From Niastella koreensis GR20-10 (GTDB taxonomy: Bacteria > Bacteroidota > Bacteroidia > Chitinophagales > Chitinophagaceae), in contig NC_016609.1 of assembly GCF_000246855.1 (NCBI RefSeq), forward strand, positions 2,232,001-2,296,000: a stretch of DNA of 64,000 nucleotides. Reading direction: 5' to 3'. Shown here piece after piece: positions 26,025 through 34,696 of this stretch (its first letter is position 1; each line of letters opens with the position of its first letter). Under the pieces are notes generated by a model, which did no database searches, was not told the origin of the DNA, and saw only the letters and a program-made list of their open reading frames with translations. The translations under genes were made by a program, and so were the position numbers.

Positions 26025-26495
26025 TTACTTAGATTTAGGTCTGTTTTTTGAATCGATTCCGAAATCAGGTTGGATGTCTCTCAACGCCCTGCGAAAATCC
26101 TCTTCATCCTCCTTATGAACGAAGCAAAATTCCTTTACACTTACAAAGCTGCCCTCATTTTTGCCCACCGTTGCGCGTACAATAGCTAACATTTCCTGGG
26201 CTTTACGAATACCACAATCATACATTTCTGCTACCTGGTTGCTATGAATAACAAACTGGTATTTTTCATCGTCACTCTTGTAATGTGGTTCGCCAATCGG
26301 CCACTCGTCGTGCCATTCCTGTCCTCTTTGTTTAAGGATTTCAATTGTTTCTTCGGTGAGGTATTCAAGGCCATTTATAACGGCCCATACTTCTGCAGAA
26401 GGTTCTAGTGTAGCAGCCGTTTCCCGGGCCTTTTTTTTACTTTTTTCAGCTTGTGCCCTGGCCTCGGGCGTGTTAAAGAGTTCTTCTCGTGTCAT
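26025..26495 (-). CDS. hypothetical protein with possible helix-turn-helix segment
   Basis: 156 residues. The first 35 are Glu/Lys/Ala-rich helix, the middle is WAVINGLEYLTEETIEILKQR and an EWHDEWPIGEPHYKSDDEKY stretch, and residues 85-140 (IHSNQVAEMYDCGIRKAQEMLAIVRATVG..SFVSVKEFCFVHKEDEEDFRRAL) resemble a helix-turn-helix of the excisionase/MerR-like kind seen in Bacteroidota mobile-element proteins. I do not recognise a named family. The gene stands alone with its own terminator. Confidence 0.6.
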   Translation of the reverse strand: MTREELFNTPEARAQAEKSKKKARETAATLEPSAEVWAVINGLEYLTEETIEILKQRGQEWHDEWPIGEPHYKSDDEKYQFVIHSNQVAEMYDCGIRKAQEMLAIVRATVGKNEGSFVSVKEFCFVHKEDEEDFRRALRDIQPDFGIDSKNRPKSK

Positions 26496-26669
26496 GAAAA
26501 ATGCTTTTCAGGTTAATTAAAAAGCATACTAACCAGAGCCACCATTTATTTACCCACCTAGGTAAACGACGACAAAAGATAGGTAAATTCTCAATATTAT
26601 GCACACGTGAAAAACACCCTTTTTGCCATATGCTTATAATTGAGTACCTTTTTAGCACACCTTTTTATT

Positions 26670-27110
26670 ATGAAATTTGTCCTGCTTACTGGCCTGTTAC
26701 TGATTGCTGGCGGCATCGCCTGCGCCCAACACATCTCCAATGAAACCTATCTTGTTTGTGACGATAAGGTTTTTGACCAGGTTGAAATCCTGCCTGACTT
26801 TAAAAACGGAAAAGCGGCTTTTGAAGATTCGCTTACCCAGGCGCTAAAAAGAAAAAACAACTATCCTGCCAAGGGAACTATCACCTACGGGTTCGTGCTT
26901 ACCATGCAATCTCAGCTGGTGGATGTGAAGGCGGTAAAAGGAGTGGCGCCAAATGACGAAGCTATCAAAAAAGCCCTGAAGGCCACTGCTGGTAACTGGA
27001 TCCCTGCTAAACAGAATAGCCACACCGTTTGTGCTTATGTTTATCTTACCCTTAACTTTTCAACAGACAGGCTGGAAACGAGCCTGTTTCAAAAACGTGG
27101 TGAGGAATAA
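26670..27110 (+). CDS. secreted TonB-C-terminal-like protein
   Basis: 146 residues from the ATG at 26670, which opens a clear signal peptide (MKFVLLTGLLLIAGGIACAQ); a TTG at 26640 is less likely. The mature part resembles the TonB C-terminal/energy-transducer fold used as a stand-alone periplasmic domain: AFEDSLTQALKRKNNYPAKGTITYGFVLTMQSQLVDVKAVKG, then DEAIKKALKATAGNWIPAKQN and a closing YVYLTLNF strand. There is no membrane anchor beyond the signal, so it is probably not an energy transducer. Function unknown. Confidence 0.7.
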   Translation: MKFVLLTGLLLIAGGIACAQHISNETYLVCDDKVFDQVEILPDFKNGKAAFEDSLTQALKRKNNYPAKGTITYGFVLTMQSQLVDVKAVKGVAPNDEAIKKALKATAGNWIPAKQNSHTVCAYVYLTLNFSTDRLETSLFQKRGEE

Positions 27111-27151
27111 TTTAAGGTATAAGTATTGCTGTTATACCCCAAAGTTGTAGT

Positions 27152-27385
27152 ATGGATTCCCGGTTTGGAGAGTTGTCGGCTGTTGAATTAAGAAATCTGG
27201 TCCTTGATGAAACGCGAAAGTTCATCCTGTCCCTGCAATTTGGCTCAGGGCTAAGCGATCTGGAGGAAATAAGAGAAAAGATCAAGGTATTGAGTGATGT
27301 GCTGGCTGTTAAAGAAAAGGATGAACTCAAATTAAACGCTGAGGAAAAATATCCTCAGTCAAAGATCAATGTCCAACCTCAATAA
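27152..27385 (+). CDS. small helical protein next to a receiver gene
   Basis: 77 residues, all helical, with pattern ELRNLVLDETRKFILSLQFGSGLSDLEEIREKIKVL. The product of 27961-28191 on the other strand shares spacing and composition (LIDLLAEETEKYTRAFAIGS, then NINALVEEINTRK), so the two look like paralogues. Each lies beside a single-domain response regulator gene; this one converges with a receiver gene three bases away. Partnership with the receiver is a guess from position. Confidence 0.6.
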   Translation: MDSRFGELSAVELRNLVLDETRKFILSLQFGSGLSDLEEIREKIKVLSDVLAVKEKDELKLNAEEKYPQSKINVQPQ

Positions 27386-27388
27386 ACA

Positions 27389-27793
27389 TCAAAACCGGGT
27401 TATGGGCGTGGCCAGGATTTCACTGATAATTTTACGGAATTGTTCTATGGAGCCGGGTTTATGATAGTATTTGAACGCACCGGCCTGGTAAGCCGTATTG
27501 ATGGTGGTGGGATGACCCGCGGTTGAAAGAATGATTACGGGAACATGATGCAGCTCCAGCTCCTTTTTGATCGATACTAAACAGGTTTGCCCGTCCATTT
27601 TGGGCATATTCATATCTAACACTATCAAACAGGGTACGTCGTTGCCGGTTTTTAGAAAATTAAGTAACGCTTCACAGGTTTGAAACCAACTCAGTTTTAC
27701 TTCACTATTTATCTCCCGCAGGATCTCTGAAAAGAAAAAGTAATCATCCGGATCATCTTCGGCCAGACAAATATGTTGGACTCCTACCTTCAT
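27389..27793 (-). CDS. single-domain response regulator
   Basis: 134 residues, a receiver domain only: HICLAEDDPDDYFF acidic pocket, phospho-acceptor Asp in LIVLDMNMPKMDG, conserved Ser/Thr in VIILSTAGH, and Lys in YYHKPGS. The domain begins almost at the N-terminus and ends with the last helix. It is the third lone receiver in this part of the window. Confidence 0.9.
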   Translation of the reverse strand: MKVGVQHICLAEDDPDDYFFFSEILREINSEVKLSWFQTCEALLNFLKTGNDVPCLIVLDMNMPKMDGQTCLVSIKKELELHHVPVIILSTAGHPTTINTAYQAGAFKYYHKPGSIEQFRKIISEILATPITRF

Positions 27794-27875
27794 AAATTAA
27801 ACATGAATTGAACTTGTTGAATAACCTTAAAGCGTATGCAATTCATATTCCATTTAAAAAACATGCTTCCATAGA

Positions 27876-27898
27876 AAAAGGGGCATAGCGCCCCTTTT
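27876..27898. terminator. terminator hairpin
   Basis: AAAAGGGGC (27876-27884) and GCCCCTTTT (27890-27898) with a five-base loop. In the minus direction it follows the stop of the small helical gene at 27961 by about 60 bases. Confidence 0.65.
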
Positions 27899-27960
27899 CC
27901 AACTGACTTTTTATCCTAAGCTATGCAGGTATTTGCAAACAGGCGTCAGAAACAGTATAA

Positions 27961-28191
27961 TCAGCAGCATGGGAAATTATCACTCATTTTCAAATCACCC
28001 TGCTCCGCAATACGTACCGCCTCTTTGTGTTTCCGGGTGTTGATCTCCTCAACAAGTGCATTGATATTAACCTTGTGTTGGTTACTTTCTTTTAAACTGC
28101 CAATGGCAAATGCCCTGGTATATTTTTCTGTTTCCTCAGCCAGCAAGTCAATTAGCGTTTGCAGATCTGTTTGCTGGTAAGTGTGATCCAT
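27961..28191 (-). CDS. small helical protein, paralogue of 27152-27385
   Basis: 76 residues. The helical core DLQTLIDLLAEETEKYTRAFAIGSLKESNQHKV aligns in pattern with the neighbouring 77-residue protein (leucine pair, ET.K, GS, then an Ile/Leu/Val helix). It ends in a short MSDNFPCC tail with two cysteines. No known family. It lies divergent to a receiver gene that starts 245 bases away. Confidence 0.6.
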   Translation of the reverse strand: MDHTYQQTDLQTLIDLLAEETEKYTRAFAIGSLKESNQHKVNINALVEEINTRKHKEAVRIAEQGDLKMSDNFPCC

Positions 28192-28435
28192 GTGCCTGCT
28201 ACAACAAAAAGTAAACCATTTAATATGATTTTAATGATATAAATCGCCGGTTAAGTGTTAGCACTTAAATGCGTAATCACGACAAAAGCGACTGGAACTC
28301 ATTGCTGTGCGAACTGACTGATAAGACGAAATATATTTGATAAATTTTTGATAGACAATTATCTTAGCATTCTATCGCAAGGCGAACGATCTCTTTTGGT
28401 TAGGCCGTATTGTTTCATTACAGAACCCAATACGC
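28192..28435. other. divergent intergenic region with an inverted repeat
   Basis: TTAAGTG-TTAG-CACTTAA at 28251-28268 is a clean seven-base-arm inverted repeat midway between two divergent genes. It could be an operator or chance. Nothing else stands out. Confidence 0.3.
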
Positions 28436-28864
28436 ATGGATTTTCCTGAAAAGGTACTTCTTATCGATGATGACGATGAGGAACATTTTATTTTTAAGGC
28501 TGCCCTGAACGAGTGTTGCAAAAGCACAATCCTGATCTACGAAAAAAGCGCACAATCCGCCCTTGCCAGGATGGCAAATGGTGAACCCGGCGCTGTTCCC
28601 GATCTTATTATTCTCGACTGGCGCATGCCGCTGCTAAGTGGCAAGGAGGTATTGACCCGTATTCGCAAACTCCCGGATTATAGCCGGGTGCCCATTGTTA
28701 TTTTTTCCGGTGTTTTTGACCCGGCCCACCTGGAAGAAGCGAAGGACTTAGGCGCCACATTTTTCCTGCAAAAACCTTTCGATTTAAAAGAGTTATACCG
28801 GAAGATGGAACTCCTGTTTTCTCTTGACTGGAGGAATACCGCATCTTCCGGCCGGCAACTTTAA
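28436..28864 (+). CDS. single-domain response regulator
   Basis: 142 residues. Receiver motifs: VLLIDDDDEEHF, phospho-acceptor Asp in LIILDWRMPLLSG, Ser in VIFSGVF, Lys in FLQKPFD. It resembles the product of 6684-7088 (same DWxMP and D-rich start). The stop overlaps the end of the convergent GH76 gene by four bases. Confidence 0.9.
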   Translation: MDFPEKVLLIDDDDEEHFIFKAALNECCKSTILIYEKSAQSALARMANGEPGAVPDLIILDWRMPLLSGKEVLTRIRKLPDYSRVPIVIFSGVFDPAHLEEAKDLGATFFLQKPFDLKELYRKMELLFSLDWRNTASSGRQL

Positions 28865-30036
28865 AAAACCCACACGCCATTCATCATAGCCACGCCACAG
28901 GTGGTTTCAAATGAATTCACATAGGTATCGGAAGTGCGGTGCCACCACTGTCCCCACATGAGGCCATTGGAGTTGCGGTACTTCCATGCTTCTTCCGCAT
29001 TGTAATTCAGCCAGTCGGCATACGTGGATTGTAATGCCTGGTCGTGTACGAACCTGCAGGCCCAGCGGGCAAAGATGGCTTTGAAACCCTGACAGTCGTC
29101 CGTATCATATTCATCGGGCAATAATCCGGCAGAGTTGCACATGCTGGCTTTTGTATAGTTCATTGCATTTTTACCCATGGTCACATAACCTGCGGTTGGA
29201 TAATAACCGTTCAACAAGTTGCAGGCACCAATAAAGGTGCCCTGGGTGTAGGTGCGGGTGCCTTCGGTGATGGCGCCGGCTGCATTCATGGCCCCGGCTA
29301 CCGCGCCATTACTTCCATATAATTTACTCACCATCCAGTCCTGGATCATTTTGGCCTTGGTTAAGTACCCGGCGTCGCCGGTTGCCTGGTACAAATACAC
29401 GGCACATATTGCAGCTGGTGCATTTACACAGGCATTCTTACTGGTTTTGCCGGTTGTCCACCATAAGCCGCCGCCCAGGTTGGTATCCCAGGCGCGGGCC
29501 CATACCATGTCGAAGTTGTTTTTCGCCATGTCTTTCATGCCGCCGTCGTTGGTGAACTGAAAAGCGCGGATGCACATCAGCGCCCCCCAGATCACATCAT
29601 CATTATAACTGTTCGAGCTCCACAACAAGCCATACGCATCCCGCATTCCATTGTACAGGTACACAAACTTGTTCTTGAGATCGGCATCGTTGTTAATGGT
29701 ATAGGCGTCGATCAGGGTTTCAATGGCTTCGGCCTGCCTCCAGAAATCCATGCGGCCGGTATGGTTAACATCGGAATAGTAATAGGCTTTGTAAGAGGGG
29801 CCGTAGGTGCCATACTGCACATAAAAGGCATTGTTATAACATTGCATGGCCAGCAAGGCTTCTGCTTTTGTGGGCGGCGCCACTGCTGCAATGGCTTCTG
29901 TTTTGCCGGTTCGGGTGGCCCCGGTTGCCGGGTGGCCAAGCTCTTTGGAAGAACAGGCCCAAAGCAACAGAGCGGCGCCTATAACAGGCAGGGACAGCTT
30001 TAAATAGTGGGATTGGTTGTAATGTGTTTTTCTCAT
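28861..30036 (-). CDS. GH76-family glycosidase lipoprotein (alpha-1,6-mannanase-like)
   Basis: 391 residues with lipobox LLWACSSKE. The (alpha/alpha)6 toroid of GH76 is recognisable: YYSDVNHTGRMDFWRQAEAIETLIDAY, the SYNDDVIWGALMCIRAF motif holding the Asp pair used in catalysis, WARAWDTNLGGGLWWTTGK, KNACVNAPAAICAVYLY, and the late CQGFKAIFARWACRFV. The family cleaves alpha-1,6-mannan backbones of fungal cell walls. Here the enzyme would be surface- or periplasm-anchored. It stands alone rather than in the Sus operon. Confidence 0.88.
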   Translation of the reverse strand: MRKTHYNQSHYLKLSLPVIGAALLLWACSSKELGHPATGATRTGKTEAIAAVAPPTKAEALLAMQCYNNAFYVQYGTYGPSYKAYYYSDVNHTGRMDFWRQAEAIETLIDAYTINNDADLKNKFVYLYNGMRDAYGLLWSSNSYNDDVIWGALMCIRAFQFTNDGGMKDMAKNNFDMVWARAWDTNLGGGLWWTTGKTSKNACVNAPAAICAVYLYQATGDAGYLTKAKMIQDWMVSKLYGSNGAVAGAMNAAGAITEGTRTYTQGTFIGACNLLNGYYPTAGYVTMGKNAMNYTKASMCNSAGLLPDEYDTDDCQGFKAIFARWACRFVHDQALQSTYADWLNYNAEEAWKYRNSNGLMWGQWWHRTSDTYVNSFETTCGVAMMNGVWVF

Positions 30037-30130
30037 ACGACTGGTTTACCTGGAATGACTCCAAAAACCGGTCCTTCCCTAAACCTATAGCCGTGATAAT
30101 TTATCAACATCCTGCTAGGGAATTTCAGCA

Positions 30131-31453
30131 TCAAACAAACTGAAAATAGATCAATGAAGCGGCTGCAGCGGTCATTATTATAAGAGTGAGAATGCCTAAC
30201 GTATTCGATAACCTGCTGTTGGTATATTGCTTCATGATATTTTTATTGTTGCCAATGTGCAGTACAATGGCAATAATAATAGGGCAGGTGAGGCCGTATA
30301 AGATGGCTGTATAAAACAAAGCTTTTATGGGGCTCAGGCCAATGTAATTGATCAGCAGCCCTACCGCCAGCGAAACCAATATAACCAGGTAAAATTCCTT
30401 TGCCTGCCAGTATTTATGGTCAAGGCTGGCGCGCCAGCCAAACGTTTCGGCAACCACATAGGAAAGCGATCCGGCTAAAACCGGGATGGCCAGCAGCCCG
30501 GTCCCCATTACACCCAATGCAAACATCAGGTAGGATGCCTTGCCTGCTACAGGTTCCAGGGCTTTGGCTGCCTGTTCAACCGTATCGATTTGTTTTATAC
30601 CATGCAGGTTAAGGGCAGAACCGGTTGCCAGGATGATAAAGAACATCACCAGCGTTGACAAAAACATTCCGAAGTTGACGTCGAGTTGCATTTTTTTGAT
30701 CATACGCATTACAAATCCCTGCTCCCGGGCATCGGGATTTTCCTTATCGGTCCGGTTCAGTTTTCTTCGCGCCAGCACCAGTTGTTTGGCCGATTTAACG
30801 CCTTCTGCTTCCATAGTTACCTGCCAGAAGAACAGGTAAGGGGAGATGGTGGTGCCGAGGATAGCCACCAGGATCTCGATAAAATCTTTATTGAATTGTA
30901 TACTGGGAACAACCGTATTCCGTAGTACCTGCGTCCAGTTGGGATGAGTGAAAAAAGGAACCGCAATATACAGGAACATGGAAAGACAGAGATACTTTAA
31001 TACGGCCACTATTTTTTCATAGGGCAGAAATACGATCAACACAAAAAGCACCACGGTAAACACAAAACTGAAGACAATGGGCTTAATGGAAGGGAAAAGG
31101 AGATTGGCCACGGCGCCCATGCCTGCAATGTCGGCCCCAATATTCAGGATGATGGCCGGGATGCTGAACACCATCATCAGGTACAGGATCCATTTGGGAT
31201 AGTGCCTTTTTAAAGTAGTCGTAAGGCCTACCGTTGTTACCAGGCCAATGCGGGCGCACATTTCCTGGATGCCGGTCATTAATGGAAGTGTTATCAATGC
31301 TGTCCAGAGCGTCTGAAATCCAAACTGGGCCCCGGCCTGCGAATAGGTGGCAATGCCGGATGGGTCATCGTCACTGGCGCCGGTTATTAATCCCGGTCCC
31401 AATACTTTCAATATCTTTTTTGTTCTTGCTAACAATCCGGTTGTACTGCCCAT
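30131..31453 (-). CDS. NRAMP-family metal transporter, atypical (possible Mg2+ type)
   Basis: 440 residues from the ATG at 31453, preferred over a TTG at 31471. About eleven membrane helices. The TM1 motif, DPGN in classical Mn2+/Fe2+ NRAMPs, reads DDDPSGIATY, and the TM6 motif, which normally has a metal-binding Met (MPH), reads LGTTISPYLFFWQ. Loss of that Met and of the DPGN Asn is known from the NRAMP-related Mg2+ transporter branch, so Mg2+ rather than Mn2+ may be the substrate; this is inference. It starts 18 bases after the end of a porin-like pseudogene. Confidence 0.88.
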   Translation of the reverse strand: MGSTTGLLARTKKILKVLGPGLITGASDDDPSGIATYSQAGAQFGFQTLWTALITLPLMTGIQEMCARIGLVTTVGLTTTLKRHYPKWILYLMMVFSIPAIILNIGADIAGMGAVANLLFPSIKPIVFSFVFTVVLFVLIVFLPYEKIVAVLKYLCLSMFLYIAVPFFTHPNWTQVLRNTVVPSIQFNKDFIEILVAILGTTISPYLFFWQVTMEAEGVKSAKQLVLARRKLNRTDKENPDAREQGFVMRMIKKMQLDVNFGMFLSTLVMFFIILATGSALNLHGIKQIDTVEQAAKALEPVAGKASYLMFALGVMGTGLLAIPVLAGSLSYVVAETFGWRASLDHKYWQAKEFYLVILVSLAVGLLINYIGLSPIKALFYTAILYGLTCPIIIAIVLHIGNNKNIMKQYTNSRLSNTLGILTLIIMTAAAASLIYFQFV

Positions 31454-31471
31454 ATTGGCTGTGATATGCAA

Positions 31472-31880
31472 TTAGTGTTCCTTCATCTCCATTTTCATCA
31501 GGGCCGGGTATATTCTCAGGTATACCTGTACAGCTATTGGGTTTTTTCGGTAAAAAGCACCGGGGCACCGTAAAAACTCTATTGACCACCGGCAGCCACG
31601 CGGGTGCTGGCTATTTCAAACAGATCATAACTGCCGCCCAGGGTGAAGGCATGAATACCAAAGATCGTATGCGATTCAAAGGCTGGTTCCAACACCAGTT
31701 CTTCTGCTGATTTTTCGGTAAATTCATAACGGGTATAGATCGCTGCTTTCTTCAACCGCCAGGCCCCTTCGGCCATAAACGCATTTTCGCCCTCCTGGTC
31801 TTTTTGTTTATTCATTCCCCAAAGTACAGGGCCATCAAACGGTTGTTATTTCCCAGATCGCAGCTGTAGATATGGGATTA
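31472..31880 (-). pseudogene. remnant of a porin-like outer-membrane protein (C-terminal part)
   Basis: Reading the minus strand from about 31880 gives FDGPVLWGMNK, then a 78-codon open stretch (AFMAEGAWRLKKAAIYTRYEF..FTLGGSYDLFEIASTRVAAGG). An in-frame TAG follows, then GAPVLFTEK, and after a shift at an A-run NPIAVQVYLRIYPALMKMEM to a TAA at 31472. This is the end of a beta-barrel-like protein broken by at least two stops and one frameshift. The N-terminal two thirds are missing. Its position directly before the NRAMP gene suggests the two once formed an operon. Confidence 0.6.
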
Positions 31881-32166
31881 CAATAGATATTTTACAGCGC
31901 CAACTAAAATTACTGACCACAGTCATTTTGCCTGTATCCAATATTGAACTACTTTAGATATGTGAAATAAATATTATATCAGCCCCGTTCAACCCAGTCT
32001 CCTGTTGAGAAAACATATATCCAATCTCAGTTTCTATCCACTGAACTACCTGATCCATTCCTTTTGACCGACACGCCATTTCCAATGCTTTACTGAGGCC
32101 GAACCTGCATGGGTATGTCATTTACCCATGATGACCTTCTATTTTCTTAACCTTAAACAATTGTTT
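31881..32166. other. intergenic region, nothing recognised
   Basis: About 290 bases between the pseudogene and the large secreted-protein gene. AT-rich, with no repeat or reading frame that I would support. Confidence 0.4.
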
Positions 32167-34239
32167 ATGAGTCACCCCTTTACCCAAACCAAACAGCTCG
32201 TTTTTTTTCTGCTGGCCTGCATCTTTTCTTCCCAGGCCTTTGCGCAAACAACCACTACGTTTCCACCTGCCACTTCCTGTACTTCCAAAGACCTTACGCT
32301 GGTGGGCGCCACCTTGCCGGGTAGCGATCTTTGTAACACCTGTACCGCCGGTGATTCGGTGTACAGGAATCTGAATTTGCGCATTTATAACAAAACCGGT
32401 TCAACAAGAACTGCTTTTGCATTCTGGGGCACCCTGGTTATTCGTAACAGTAATGGAACCATTTCTTCAACCAGGTCAATTAATGGTTGTGGAGGTCCTG
32501 TAGTACAAAACGATACCACCACGCTGGTGTTTAACAAGATTGGCTACGTGTGTGGTCAGTCGTTAACTATTAAAGATCTCTTTCTGGCATGGACAGACGC
32601 TTCGCCCAAAAGCACCTGCGCCACGCTCAATTCTGCTACCATCAATCCCAAATGCGGTACGCTCGATTCCATCCAAATTAATACCGGGTTGAACGCCAGC
32701 TTTAGTGTTACCAATGCTACCTGCTCCACACCAGGCGCTATTGATATGACGCCAATGGGTGGAAAAGCTCCGTATACGTATTCCTGGGTAGCCAGCAATG
32801 GCGGTGTTATACCTACGGGACAGGCAACCCAACAGGACCTTACGGGGTTAGTAGCCGGAACGTATACCGTAACTATTACGGACGCCTTAAATTGTAGGTC
32901 TACGAGGTTTACAACTGTAACTGCTTCTGCGCCTGTTACCGCCAATGCGGGTGATGACTTTACAAAAACCTGTTCGCAAAATGCCAACGGCAAACAAATA
33001 GGAGAGACAGCCGTAAGCGGATTCACTTATTCCTGGTCGCCAGCCACCGGTTTAAGTGATGCCACAGCCAGCAATCCTACAGCTAATCCTTCCTCAACTA
33101 CTACCTATACGGTAACCAAAACCAATACAACCACCGGTTGCAGCAATACCGACCAGGTGGTGGTAACGGTGAATAATACCGCTGTAGTGGTCAACGCCGG
33201 TGACGACTTTACCAAAAACTGTATTTCCAATACAAGCGGCAAACAAATAGGAGAGACCGCAGTAAGTGGGTTCACTTATTCCTGGTCGCCAGCCACTGGC
33301 CTGAGTGATGCCACTGCCAGCAATCCAACAGCTAATCCTTCCACAACTACTACCTATACGGTAACCAAAACCAATACAACCACCGGTTGCAGCAATACCG
33401 ACCAGGTAATGGTAACGGTTGATAATGCAGTAGTGACTGCCAATGCTGGTGACGATTTTACCAAGACCTGTACTTCCAACGCCAGCGGCAAACAAATAGG
33501 TGAAACAGCGGTAAGCGGGTTCACTTATTCCTGGTCGCCAGCCACCGGTTTAAGCAATGCCACTGCCAGCAACCCAACCGCCAATCCATCGGCCACTACT
33601 ACGTACACAGTAACCAAAACCAATACCACCTCAGGTTGCAGCAATACCGACCAGGTAATGGTTACGGTAACTACGAACGCGCCGGCCACACCAACTATTT
33701 GCGTGGTACAACCTTCGCTGTGCGGACCAACAACGGGTAGTGTAACCATCAAGACCCCGCTTGGCGCAGACTATCAGTATAGCATTGATAACGGCGGTAC
33801 CTGGCAAACGTCGCCGGTGTTCAGTAACCTGCCTGCGGGCTCGGTAACCGGTATAAAGGTTAGTTCAATAAGTTCGGGTTGTATTTCAAATGGGGTTAGT
33901 TGTGATGCATCTGATTGTTCACAACCGGCAGCCAGGTTAGTCACCGATGCCACCGCACCTGTAGTTCCAACTGAAGGGCAAACGACGGTTAAAGCTTTCC
34001 CAAATCCTTTTAGCACTATCGTAAAATTTGTAGTAACCATTCCTGAAGCAGGAAAGGGAAGCCTGGAAGTGTATAATTTGCTTGGGCAAAAAGTAAAAAC
34101 CGTTTTTCAGGGAAGTATGTTACGGGGGATAAATACTTTCGACGTTAACATGCCGTTAACCAAATCGGCACAATTGATGTACGTGTTACGGATAGGAAAT
34201 AAAACAATAACAGGTAAATTGTTACAGTTGAATCAATAA
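32167..34239 (+). CDS. repetitive secreted protein with T9SS type A sorting domain
   Basis: 690 residues from the ATG at 32167 (signal peptide ending QAFAQ); an upstream ATG at 32128 is less likely. After a Cys-rich N-terminal domain comes a SprB-like segment (NATCSTPGAIDMTPMGGKAPYTYSW), then three nearly identical 83-residue units (249 bp period, starting near 32944, 33193 and 33442), each opening NAGDDFTK and ending in a TTGCSNTDQV strand. The last 80 residues are a type A sorting domain (VKAFPNPFSTIVKF..LLGQKVKTV). It should be exported by the type IX system and either attached to the surface or released. A perfect terminator follows. Confidence 0.88.
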   Translation: MSHPFTQTKQLVFFLLACIFSSQAFAQTTTTFPPATSCTSKDLTLVGATLPGSDLCNTCTAGDSVYRNLNLRIYNKTGSTRTAFAFWGTLVIRNSNGTISSTRSINGCGGPVVQNDTTTLVFNKIGYVCGQSLTIKDLFLAWTDASPKSTCATLNSATINPKCGTLDSIQINTGLNASFSVTNATCSTPGAIDMTPMGGKAPYTYSWVASNGGVIPTGQATQQDLTGLVAGTYTVTITDALNCRSTRFTTVTASAPVTANAGDDFTKTCSQNANGKQIGETAVSGFTYSWSPATGLSDATASNPTANPSSTTTYTVTKTNTTTGCSNTDQVVVTVNNTAVVVNAGDDFTKNCISNTSGKQIGETAVSGFTYSWSPATGLSDATASNPTANPSTTTTYTVTKTNTTTGCSNTDQVMVTVDNAVVTANAGDDFTKTCTSNASGKQIGETAVSGFTYSWSPATGLSNATASNPTANPSATTTYTVTKTNTTSGCSNTDQVMVTVTTNAPATPTICVVQPSLCGPTTGSVTIKTPLGADYQYSIDNGGTWQTSPVFSNLPAGSVTGIKVSSISSGCISNGVSCDASDCSQPAARLVTDATAPVVPTEGQTTVKAFPNPFSTIVKFVVTIPEAGKGSLEVYNLLGQKVKTVFQGSMLRGINTFDVNMPLTKSAQLMYVLRIGNKTITGKLLQLNQ

Positions 34240-34260
34240 TGTATTAACAGCACTATTAAA

Positions 34261-34300
34261 TAAAAGAGAGCCTTCAGTTTTACCTGAAGGCTCTCTTTTA
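34261..34300. terminator. bidirectional terminator, perfect 17-bp stem
   Basis: TAAAAGAGAGCCTTCAG (34261-34277) pairs fully with CTGAAGGCTCTCTTTTA (34284-34300) across a TTTTAC loop. It sits between convergent genes ending at 34239 and 34315 and has A and T runs on both sides. Confidence 0.9.
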
Positions 34301-34314
34301 TATCGTAGTTAGAA

Positions 34315-34503
34315 TTAACCTTTCTTTTCTTCTTTTGCTTTCTTCTCGTGGTGGTGCTCAGCCTTTTTTGTTGTGTCCTTAGGCATTTTTTCTTTTTTAG
34401 GTTTTTCTTTCTTGTCCTGTTTTGCAGGCTCAGTTTGAGCAAAAGTAGCAGCAGAGAATGCTAACAGTAAGGCGGCAGCCAGCAGGCTTTTTTTGAAATT
34501 CAT
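34315..34503 (-). CDS. small secreted Lys/His-rich protein
   Basis: 62 residues from the ATG at 34503, which opens a signal peptide (NFKKSLLAAALLLAFSAATFAQ); the longer frame to 34566 lacks support. The mature part is a run of Lys, Glu, Pro and a KKAEHHHEKK patch. Low complexity, no cysteines. It resembles in layout the small protein at 38595-38822. It could bind metal or coat an anionic surface; unknown. Confidence 0.65.
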   Translation of the reverse strand: MNFKKSLLAAALLLAFSAATFAQTEPAKQDKKEKPKKEKMPKDTTKKAEHHHEKKAKEEKKG

Positions 34504-34696
34504 ATTCGTTATTTTTTTAAAGATGATGAAAAAAACTGAGGGTGAAGATAATGTTTCTTTAAACATTTATTAATTTTCATTTTCGGGAATGCCCAAAAAA
34601 AGAATAATTGTGAACTGACGCATATTCCCGTTTAAATAGACCCCTTTGCCGGGCTGGAAAATTAAAGTCTAACGGCGAGGTAAAGGTGGCGCAGGG

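Noticed and set aside
32128-32166. Upstream ATG of the T9SS cargo gene
   Set aside because: The 13 extra residues would lengthen the signal peptide; the ATG at 32167 begins a normal one.
33094-33495. 133-codon minus-strand ORF with internal repetition
   Set aside because: It is the antisense reading of the repeated units in the T9SS cargo gene.
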